NCBI GenBank assembly: GCA_963811905.1
Contig: CAWETK010000018.1
Coordinates: forward strand, 496,001-560,000
Direction of reading: 5' to 3'
Length of the DNA: 64,000 nucleotides
Origin: DATFVA01 sp963811905
GTDB lineage: Bacteria > Bacteroidota > Ignavibacteria > Ignavibacteriales > Ignavibacteriaceae
In this document: piece after piece, positions 35,769-43,211 of the stretch
Layout: every line of letters begins with the position of its first letter
Numbering within the stretch: the first letter of the stretch is position 1
Translations under genes and position numbers: made by a program
Notes under the pieces: model-generated
Databases searched by the model: none
What the model was told of the DNA's origin: nothing
Seen by the model: the letters and a program-made list of their open reading frames with translations, nothing else

Positions 35769-36923
35769 GTGAAAAATTTTGCTGCCGGCTCGGTGTGGGT
35801 TCTAAGTTTACTCTCGCTCATTTCATTCATCGGGCTATTTATAATAGAAAATGATAAGATAGACTATAAACGCAAATGGTATGAAGAAAAGCTTGAGGCT
35901 TCAAAACTTGCCAGGACAGCCCAGGATATCTTAAAAGAGAAAAGGCTGCAGAAAGGAATATTCATCGACGCGGTGAACGATCCGAACAGGACGGCGCTGA
36001 TAGGTCAGGATATAACACCCATTACTACCGACCGCGGATATATAGAGGCCAAGCTTACTTCTCTTAATCCGAACTTTGCTGCCGTAGTTGTGGAGATGCT
36101 TAAGGAAGCCGGATTGAAAGCAGGAGATGCCGCCGCGGTTTCGTTTACAGGTTCTTTTCCTGCATTAAATATTGCCGTGCATTCCGCCCTTCAGACATTA
36201 AAGATCAAACCCGTTATAATCTCCTCTGAAGGTGCCTCAAACTGGGGAGCAAATGACCCTTATTATACCTGGCTGGATATGGAAAAAACTTTGTTCGATG
36301 CGGGTGTGTTCAAATACAGATCAATAGCTGCATCATATGGAGGCGGACTTGACCGGGGACGGGGACTAAGCCCAGAAGGCCGCAGCCTGATCCGTTCTGC
36401 TATCGAAAGGAATGGAGTTGAATTAATAAATGAAGAGTACCTCGAAAACAGTATTGAAAGAAGGCTTGAAATATACAGGCAGAATGCTCCCGGACCAATA
36501 AAGATCTTTATAAACGTCGGCGGCGGCATTGCAAGTATCGGCTCAATAGAAAATTATCAGTTTATTCCCGGGGGATATTCACCCCCGCTTTCAATGAAGA
36601 ATTTTCCGATTAAAGGCGTACTTGTAAGAATGTCGGAGAAAGATATTCCCTTTATTCATCTTCTGAATATAACGCAGCTCGCACATAATTACGGTCTGCC
36701 TGCCAGTCCTTCTCCCCTACCGCTTCCGGGCGAGGGAGAAATATTCATTCAAAAACGTTATGACATCACCCTGACATTCTTCATAACCGTAATACTTGCG
36801 GCCTGCATAATTACAATACTGGTTCTTGAAAAAAAACGGCATAAACTGGGTACGGAATTCATAACAGATGCACTGCCCCCGGAGAAAGCCGAATTTCCTC
36901 AGCACGAATTAACAGAGCTCTGA
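35769..36923 (+). CDS. pgsW: PgsW-like poly-gamma-glutamate system protein
   Basis: 384 aa, GTG start at 35769. N-terminal membrane helix (about 5-27), a large extracytoplasmic or cytoplasmic domain with VVEMLKEAGLKAGDAAAVSFTGSFPALN, SSEGASNWGANDPYYTW and IFINVGGGIASIG, and a second helix near the end (about 338-358). These fit the family of poly-gamma-glutamate system proteins found with PgsB and PgsC in some bacteria in place of the CapA-type subunit; no PgsA/CapA is present here. It probably replaces PgsA in polymer synthesis or transport. The gene follows pgsC by 24 bases and is followed by the next gene 2 bases later. Confidence 0.82.
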   Translation: MKNFAAGSVWVLSLLSLISFIGLFIIENDKIDYKRKWYEEKLEASKLARTAQDILKEKRLQKGIFIDAVNDPNRTALIGQDITPITTDRGYIEAKLTSLNPNFAAVVVEMLKEAGLKAGDAAAVSFTGSFPALNIAVHSALQTLKIKPVIISSEGASNWGANDPYYTWLDMEKTLFDAGVFKYRSIAASYGGGLDRGRGLSPEGRSLIRSAIERNGVELINEEYLENSIERRLEIYRQNAPGPIKIFINVGGGIASIGSIENYQFIPGGYSPPLSMKNFPIKGVLVRMSEKDIPFIHLLNITQLAHNYGLPASPSPLPLPGEGEIFIQKRYDITLTFFITVILAACIITILVLEKKRHKLGTEFITDALPPEKAEFPQHELTEL

Positions 36924-36925
36924 AA

Positions 36926-37795
36926 ATGAAATTGCACAAGTCTTTACTAAATATTCTACTTCTGCCTGTCATATTTTCTATCGGGACAGGGATCCCTCAG
37001 ACAAAACCGGTGAAGCCTCTTAATTCAGGCGGCAGAATAACTTTTACTGAATCCGGTCACACTGTTGCATACTATAAATTGTCGAAAGATAATCCTACTC
37101 TTCTTCTTGTAAAAGGTCCCGGAAGCCTGCAGGTTATAGCGAGAACACTTGTGAAAGATCCGGAGATAAATAAAGGGTTTACAATAGCTTACAGTATTGA
37201 TGGCGGAGCAAAATCGAGGTATGATTATAAAATCCTTCAGGGTAATTCAGGGACAAAAGGTTTAATGCTTGAATTGGACCCGGGTGAACATTCTATTGAA
37301 ATCACTTCTGAAAAAAGCTCTTCTCCTGCAGCGGCAAGGTATTTATTCAAGAGAGTGAAAGAGAAAAAATTAAACTGGATATTGATCTCACCTTCTCAGC
37401 CTAATGAACCGGTGGACCTGGTTACGCACGAAAATGTTGTTCATTATTACCGTTTCTCTGAGAAGAAACCCCTGAAGATCAGGATAAACGGACCAACCGC
37501 ACTGAGAGTGCTGACACGTTTTGAAAATCATTTTAATATGAAAGGCCGGATCGATTACCGGGTACAGGTGAAAGAGGACGGCAAAGTAATTCAGACTTGC
37601 CTGCTCAGCAGTGTTTATTCTGAGGTAACAGGCTATAAGCAAAATGCGAAGCTGGTCCCCGGTAAGGCAAGAGAGTTATTTATCCGGGTGCCTTCGGGTA
37701 AACATACCTATACCTTTACTCCGCTCGATAAAGATAAGAACAGCATTCTTGCAAGAGTATTATTCCCTAAAAAAGATGTAAAACTGGAAGAGTAA
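36926..37795 (+). CDS. Exported protein with duplicated beta-rich module
   Basis: 289 aa, not assigned to a known family. N-terminal signal (LLNILLLPVIFSIGTG). The rest is two similar modules of about 115 residues: module 1 VAYYKLSKDNPTLLLVKGPGSLQVIAR (about 50-145) and module 2 VVHYYRFSEKKPLKIRINGP (about 170-280). Both continue with a basic/acidic beta hairpin and a segment PGEHSIEITSE or PSGKHTYTFTP, then ARYLF or ARVLF. This is an internal tandem duplication. It lies 2 bases after pgsW and overlaps the reading of the next gene's start spacing, so it is part of the pgs operon and probably sits in the periplasm. Confidence 0.8.
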   Translation: MKLHKSLLNILLLPVIFSIGTGIPQTKPVKPLNSGGRITFTESGHTVAYYKLSKDNPTLLLVKGPGSLQVIARTLVKDPEINKGFTIAYSIDGGAKSRYDYKILQGNSGTKGLMLELDPGEHSIEITSEKSSSPAAARYLFKRVKEKKLNWILISPSQPNEPVDLVTHENVVHYYRFSEKKPLKIRINGPTALRVLTRFENHFNMKGRIDYRVQVKEDGKVIQTCLLSSVYSEVTGYKQNAKLVPGKARELFIRVPSGKHTYTFTPLDKDKNSILARVLFPKKDVKLEE

Positions 37796-37797
37796 TA

Positions 37798-38940
37798 ATG
37801 AAATTCAAATTTTATAAAAACACAGGCACTCTTCAACGAAAAGTCATGATCATCTTCGTTCTCCTGGCACTGATGCCTGTTTCGGTGAGTTATGCTGAAA
37901 GCGGACCGAAGAAAAAAATAAAACACTGGAATGCGGATGTTTCCATTAGTCCGTATTATGACAGCAACATCCTCAAATACTCCGACAAATATATCCAGAG
38001 ATTTATGAACCGGGAGGATGATGGTCGTTTCCATATCAACCGGTACGATGATCTTGTTGTACAATACGGTCTGGGACTCTCTTATTCGGACACTTTCATT
38101 AAGAATCTTAAATCGGAATTTTCATTCGATTACAGCTACAACCGGTATTCCTTTAACAATGTAAAAGATTGGATGAGGTTCAGCATCGGGTGGATGCAGT
38201 ACTTCCTGCCGAAATCGAGCTTTATGATAAGTTATTCGTATATACCTCACTTTTATGTAAGACATTTCAGGGATGAGGACTGGGCGGCCTTTTACGGATT
38301 TACACCCCTTACATTTCAGCCTTATGAATTTTCAAAAGATGATTTCAGCTTCTGGGTTCAGCATTATTTCTTTAAAAGTACCAGGGTCAGACTCTACTTT
38401 TCTTATTACAGGTATCTCCTGGATCCGAACAACACAGAGTATGATAGCAATGATTTTATGTACGGCATAAGGGTATTTCAAACGATTGCTAAAAACCTTA
38501 GTGTTAATGCCGGTTATAAGTATGTAACATCCACGGCGAAAGGTTATGATGGACCGGCAGAGACTAAAGAAACGGCGGATGATGTTAATGCAGACAATTA
38601 CAGTCATAATTATTTTGCAGGGATAAGCTATAATCTTCCCAAAATACTGAGGATGAAAAATTCTGTCGGCATAGACGTTCAGTATGAAAGGACATTTTAC
38701 ACAACCACTAACTTCTATGAAATCGACCCGATACACGCGGGCAGACACGATAAGAACCTTGACGTCACCTTCAATTATAACATTGACCTTGCCGGTAATA
38801 CGAATGTATCTGCTTTCTATTCTTTTACCGCAAGAAAGACAGGGACTCCTGCTGCTGTGAATGCCGAATACATTTCAGATGAGAAAAGTTACGATCAGTA
38901 CCAGGCGGGAATGAAAATCAAATATAACCTGGAATTTTAA
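37798..38940 (+). CDS. Outer-membrane beta-barrel protein
   Basis: 380 aa. Signal peptide about residues 14-36 (VMIIFVLLALMPVSVSYA). The mature part is rich in Tyr, Phe and alternating patterns (FSYYRYLL, FAGISYN) and ends in KIKYNLEF, with the C-terminal Phe expected for barrel assembly. About 14-16 strands by eye. No close family recognised. It starts 2 bases after the previous gene. In this context it is a candidate outer-membrane channel for the polymer; this role is inference. Confidence 0.82.
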   Translation: MKFKFYKNTGTLQRKVMIIFVLLALMPVSVSYAESGPKKKIKHWNADVSISPYYDSNILKYSDKYIQRFMNREDDGRFHINRYDDLVVQYGLGLSYSDTFIKNLKSEFSFDYSYNRYSFNNVKDWMRFSIGWMQYFLPKSSFMISYSYIPHFYVRHFRDEDWAAFYGFTPLTFQPYEFSKDDFSFWVQHYFFKSTRVRLYFSYYRYLLDPNNTEYDSNDFMYGIRVFQTIAKNLSVNAGYKYVTSTAKGYDGPAETKETADDVNADNYSHNYFAGISYNLPKILRMKNSVGIDVQYERTFYTTTNFYEIDPIHAGRHDKNLDVTFNYNIDLAGNTNVSAFYSFTARKTGTPAAVNAEYISDEKSYDQYQAGMKIKYNLEF

Positions 38941-38958
38941 ACCTATAGGAAAATAAAA

Positions 38959-39963
38959 ATGATTAAATATACAGTGATTTTAATATTTGTATCCCTGATT
39001 TTTTTAACAGGCTGCGGCACTCCCAATGATCCCGATTCGATAACAGGCGGAGACGGGGGATATAAAATTGTCAGTAAGTATAAGACTTCCGGATTCGCAC
39101 AGGATGTGGTAGTGAAGGATACGCTGGTTTATATTGCACAGGGTGAAGGAGGACTTGAAATAATAAATTCCGCCGATCCTGCATCTCCGAAGCTGATACT
39201 AAATCTTACCGAAGGCTGCCGCGGCTATTCCTCAAAAATAGCTCTGCTCGATACAGTAGTTTATATTGCTTCGGGAGCCTTTGGGATAACAGTAGTTGAT
39301 GTGTCTGATCCTTTTAATCCTTATATGACCATCAATAATAGAACAATAAAACCAGGAAAAGATTTTTGCTTATATAGAAATTTCCTTCTAACAGCAGTCA
39401 GCGAGGAGGGAATCTGGATTGCCGAAATCAGTAATCCGAGTTACCCCAATCCAATCAGTCAATTAGGCTCACCGGGATATGTCCAGGGTATATCGTGTTC
39501 ATCAGACAGCAATTATATGCTTGCGGCTATCGGGGAAATGGGTCTTGCTTTCTATGACATCTCTGAACTTCAGACCGGAACCGGGAATTATCCACTTATC
39601 AAGGTAGTTGATACCGACGGCTACGCAGAGAATGTGTGTATAAACCCTGGTATGCCCATTGCATATGTTGCTTCGGGTAAAGGGGGACTTGCAATAATCG
39701 ACTACTCCGATTCTCTCGATATAAAGCTTGCAGGTAAATTCGATACAGGAGGCTATGCGAAAGAAGTTTTTTATCAGTCAGGCAAAGTTTATATCACCAC
39801 AGAGCTGCGCGGGCTTCAGATCATTGACGTTTCCAATCCTTCGGCTCCATACAGGATAGGAACAATTCAGACTGGCTATGCAAAAGGCGTTACTGCAGAC
39901 GATCATTTCATTTATGTTGCCGACGAGGATGAAGGTTTAATAATTATATCGATTCCTGATTGA
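38959..39963 (+). CDS. LVIVD-repeat beta-propeller lipoprotein
   Basis: 334 aa. Lipoprotein signal with lipobox LTGC (Cys about residue 19). The rest is a chain of about six LVIVD-type repeats, such as VYIAQGEGGLEIINSADPASP, VYIASGAFGITVVDVSDPFNP and VYITTELRGLQIIDVSNPSAP, which form a beta-propeller. Such proteins bind other proteins or glycans at the surface. Start preceded by GGAAAATAAAA. Member of the pgs operon. Confidence 0.88.
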   Translation: MIKYTVILIFVSLIFLTGCGTPNDPDSITGGDGGYKIVSKYKTSGFAQDVVVKDTLVYIAQGEGGLEIINSADPASPKLILNLTEGCRGYSSKIALLDTVVYIASGAFGITVVDVSDPFNPYMTINNRTIKPGKDFCLYRNFLLTAVSEEGIWIAEISNPSYPNPISQLGSPGYVQGISCSSDSNYMLAAIGEMGLAFYDISELQTGTGNYPLIKVVDTDGYAENVCINPGMPIAYVASGKGGLAIIDYSDSLDIKLAGKFDTGGYAKEVFYQSGKVYITTELRGLQIIDVSNPSAPYRIGTIQTGYAKGVTADDHFIYVADEDEGLIIISIPD

Positions 39964-39984
39964 AACAAAAAACACGGACTGTAA

Positions 39985-41097
39985 TTGGAAAATACTTCTA
40001 TTAAAGCAAAACGTTTTGAATTTGTAGATCAGTTCAGAGGATTTATAGTGATCCTGATGCTGCTGGATCATAGTTCTTATTACCTGAACTCAATCTGGAA
40101 ATATCTCGATCCAGCCGATCCGTTATTCTCATCCTGGGGACAATTTATCCTCAGATATTCAAGCTACCTTTGCGCTCCGGGTTTCCTTATGATGAACGGG
40201 GCAATGGTATGGTATTCTTTTCAGAAAAGAAAAACCAAAGGTATCGCCGAAGGTGAGATAAGATGGCAGATGATCAAGAGGAGCCTCTTTCTTGTGCTGC
40301 TGCAGATGACATGGGTGAATTCATCCTGGAGCGGATTTGCGCGATTCGATCCGTTTCACCTTGGGATTATCTCTACGATCGGGATGTCGATGATCGGATT
40401 ATCATTCATTATCCAGTGGAAGTGGCAGTACAGGTTACTAACCGGAATCCTTGTTCTGCTGATCCATCCATTTCTTCTTCAGATACATTATGATCCTTCG
40501 AATACCTGGCAGACGGTTTTGATGCAGACTTTCGTGGATGCAGGAGAATTTAATAAGTATCCTGTTATACCCTGGTTTGCTGTAGCTGTCCTGGGTTCTG
40601 TTATGGCGAACGGCTGGTTAAAGTCGTGGGAATCCGATAACAAAAAAGTTTATATGAGCCTGCTTATTGCTGCCGGTGCTTTCCTGCTTGCGATAGCGAT
40701 AAGATTTGCGAGGGGATATGGAAATATATTTCCTTTTTCGGAGTTCAGCTCATACTCCTTTTTCCTCGATCAGAAGTATCCTCCAAGCCTTTATTTCAAC
40801 ATCTGGTTCTTTGCCAGTGTAGTAACGGGTGTAAGTATCCTGATTGTCCTTAACAGATATATTTCTAAAATACTTGACGTTATGGGTATAGTAGGAAAAG
40901 TTCCCCTTTTCTTCTACTGTATGCACATTGCCCTGCTCGGTATTTTCTCAAAACGCATTAACTTGTTTTACCGTATCGGCGATCTGACTGAAACATTAAC
41001 CGGGGCCGCTATACTTCTAACAGTCATGCTTCTGCTTTCTGCATGGTTCTGGAAAGTAAAGCAGAATAGTTCAAACATAATTATTAAAATGATATGA
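39985..41097 (+). CDS. Integral membrane acyltransferase-like protein (DUF1624 / HGSNAT-like)
   Basis: 370 aa, about ten membrane helices. The N-terminus RFEFVDQFRGFIVILMLLDHSS has the Arg-Gly and conserved His of the heparan-alpha-glucosaminide N-acetyltransferase-like family. Other conserved parts are APGFLMMNGAMVWY and YCMHIALLG. It could acetylate or otherwise modify an extracytoplasmic polymer using cytoplasmic acyl-CoA. The start codon is TTG at 39985; the next in-frame ATG is 26 codons on and would lose the family signature. Its stop overlaps the ATG of the next gene (ATGA), so it is translationally coupled within the pgs operon. Confidence 0.85.
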   Translation: MENTSIKAKRFEFVDQFRGFIVILMLLDHSSYYLNSIWKYLDPADPLFSSWGQFILRYSSYLCAPGFLMMNGAMVWYSFQKRKTKGIAEGEIRWQMIKRSLFLVLLQMTWVNSSWSGFARFDPFHLGIISTIGMSMIGLSFIIQWKWQYRLLTGILVLLIHPFLLQIHYDPSNTWQTVLMQTFVDAGEFNKYPVIPWFAVAVLGSVMANGWLKSWESDNKKVYMSLLIAAGAFLLAIAIRFARGYGNIFPFSEFSSYSFFLDQKYPPSLYFNIWFFASVVTGVSILIVLNRYISKILDVMGIVGKVPLFFYCMHIALLGIFSKRINLFYRIGDLTETLTGAAILLTVMLLLSAWFWKVKQNSSNIIIKMI

Positions 41098-42359
41098 GCA
41101 GGATGATGAAGAATATATTATATATGTTGACTATTCTTTCAGCTGCTCTCCTTTACGCGTGCTCTTCAAGACTGGATCCTGTAATGAACGAAGAAGAGGG
41201 TTCTGTCTCTTATTCTGCAAAAGAATCCTCCGGAATAAATATTTCTGTTATACTCCATAAGGGGATCAATGAAGCATCGGGTAATCCTATTTCAGTAAAA
41301 ACTTTTATGACAGGTGCAAAGTCAAAGGTGTATGCTTCGATTAAGATATTGAACCGTAAGTTCCATCCGGGAGAAGATCTGATGCTCCATATCGACTGGA
41401 TTGATCCGGATGGGAATTCTTTCTTTATGAAAAGAGAGGACATTCTGTCGGGCGATACAACATCAGAACTGAAGAGCGCTATATCTGTTCAGCCTGGCAA
41501 AAGAGATACCGGTCAGTACAAGCTGAGGGTCTACCTGTTCAGAGAATTGGCCGCAGAAAATAACTTTTCACTGGTCAGCTATAATCCCGACTCGGCAGCT
41601 GTATTTTCCAACGGACCGGTTTCTGCCGATGTTTTTTTAGGAAGCAGGTATAACCGGGAGAATGTAATATCCGGGGATACCGGAGCAGTGTCTTCGAACA
41701 AAAGAATAAAGCGAAAGTCTATGCCGGTATCAGGCTGAAGAATAGGGACCGCCCTTAAGGGGAAAGTAATAGAAGGCGAGATCGACTGGTGCGATGAGAA
41801 CGGAGCATTCTACAGGAAGAATTTTTATTTCTCACCAAATGATACATTGAGGGAAGCAGCCAGTGCAGTTTCTGCTGATATAAAATCGCGGAAGCCCGGC
41901 AGCTACAGTGTAAAAGTATATCTGTATAATAATTTAGTTGCCGAAAAGCTCTTCAGACTTGTCCCTGAAAAGGAAGAAAAAATTATTGCCGCGAAAATTA
42001 AAGGTATTGACGCTGGAGTTGTTCTCTGCAGCAAGATCGGCAAAAAAACGAAAAAAGCCTATGGTATTTCCGATAGGTTTACAATTAAGGATAATGCAAA
42101 GGTACATGCTGTACTAAGTTTAGTGGATACGAGAGTTAAACCCGCCGGCAAACCTGAAATCAGAATAGAGTGGGTTGGTCCGGATAAAAAATCATTTTAC
42201 AGTAAGAAGTTCAGGTTAAAATCAAAAAATATCTCAGATGTTCTATCAAATTCAATTTCCTTATCAACTAAAAGAAAACCGGGAAAGTATAGCTGCAGGG
42301 TCTATTATAATACCTCGTTGATAAGTGAAAAAGAATTTGAGCTGGTGGCGGGGAATTAG
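41094..42359 (+). pseudogene. Three-repeat lipoprotein with a pair of compensating frameshifts
   Basis: Lipoprotein signal with lipobox LYAC (Cys about residue 23). Then three tandem modules of about 110 residues, each of the form [KSKVYASIKILNR]...[IDWIDPDGNSFF]...[GQYKLRVYLFRELAAEN]. The frame from 41094 stops at 41738 inside module 2. Module 2 is continued in another frame from about 41690 (KNKAKVYAGIRLKNRDR), and then the original frame resumes near 41750 (LKGKVIEGEIDW) and runs to 42359. One base lost and one gained would restore about 420 aa. No family recognised. It ends the pgs operon and is probably a periplasmic-facing envelope protein. Either a sequencing artefact or an early pseudogene. 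Confidence 0.7.
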
Positions 42360-42700
42360 TCATTGGGAATTGGTCATTAGTCATTAGACCTCCGCTCAGT
42401 CTCTCAGTCTCCCAGTCCCTCGTAGCTTGGCATTAAAGTCTACGATTTTGAAAAACCCAAAATTCGCTAAATTTTAAAGTTAATTCGCTCAATCCGTAAT
42501 TCACTAATCCTCTAATCAATTCGCCCAATCCGCTCAATTCAATAATCCTCCCATTCCATAATTCCATCCTCTCATTAGTCCTCTGACCTCCGTTACCTTA
42601 GCGTTCAACTCTTATCTTTTCATCTTCTCATCTTCTTACCTTCTCACCTTCTTACCCTCCAACCACCCCCCCAATGCAAAATCCCTCAAACTCTCGACTC
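42360..42700. repeat. Mixed degenerate repeats after the pgs operon
   Basis: Directly after the lipoprotein stop come copies of ATTGGTCATTAGTCATTAG-like units, then several AATTCGCTCAATCCGC-like units (about 42480-42570), then a pyrimidine-rich tract (about 42605-42660) that is the reverse strand of the GA-rich repeat at 25129. There is no gene in the 475 bases between 42359 and 42835. Confidence 0.7.
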
Positions 42701-42834
42701 CGTCATTCGCCCTTGTTACTTCTTACTTTTATCTTTAATCTTGCCGCCTTCCCCCTGTGCTAATAAGCTGTTAATTTTTTCTCTTATTGTATTATATTAG
42801 GCCCAAATTTTTACACGGAATATTGAGGTGAATA

Positions 42835-43211
42835 ATGGGCAAAATTACCAGAAAAGTTTTCGTTAAAAATCTCTTCTTCTCCGGTACAGTTTTATTTGGG
42901 GGGAGCACCCTGCTAGCAGCCTGCGGCGGCGGCGGGAAGAAGCCTGAAGAGAATGGAAATCCGGGAAACAATCTAAGGAAAGCGGTCCCTGCAGCGATGT
43001 GAGCAATCTTTCAGATGCCGAACTAGCCACGAGAAAACAATTTAATTATGTAGGTCAGACCCCGAACTCGGAAAAATTCTGTAGTAATTGTCTGCACTGG
43101 CGTCCTCCTGCAGGAAACGGACCCTGCGGCACCTGCGAGCTGGTGAAAGGTCCAATTAACCCTAACGGCTATTGCGATCAGTGGATGGAGAAACCGAAGA
43201 CTGTCGGCTGA
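42835..43211 (+). pseudogene. High-potential iron-sulfur protein (HiPIP), frameshifted
   Basis: ATG 42835 opens an export signal (ITRKVFVKNLFFSGTVLFGG) with a lipobox-like AAC. The frame breaks near 42963-42965, where one base seems missing in the GGG run. In the next frame the protein continues (KQSKESGPCSDVSNLSDAEL) into a HiPIP domain with the four cluster cysteines in FCSNCLHWRPP, CGTC-EL and GYCDQW. Corrected length about 126 aa. HiPIPs carry electrons in the periplasm at high potential. The domain itself is intact, so an assembly indel is more likely than decay. Convergent with the GH31 gene with no gap. Confidence 0.75.
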
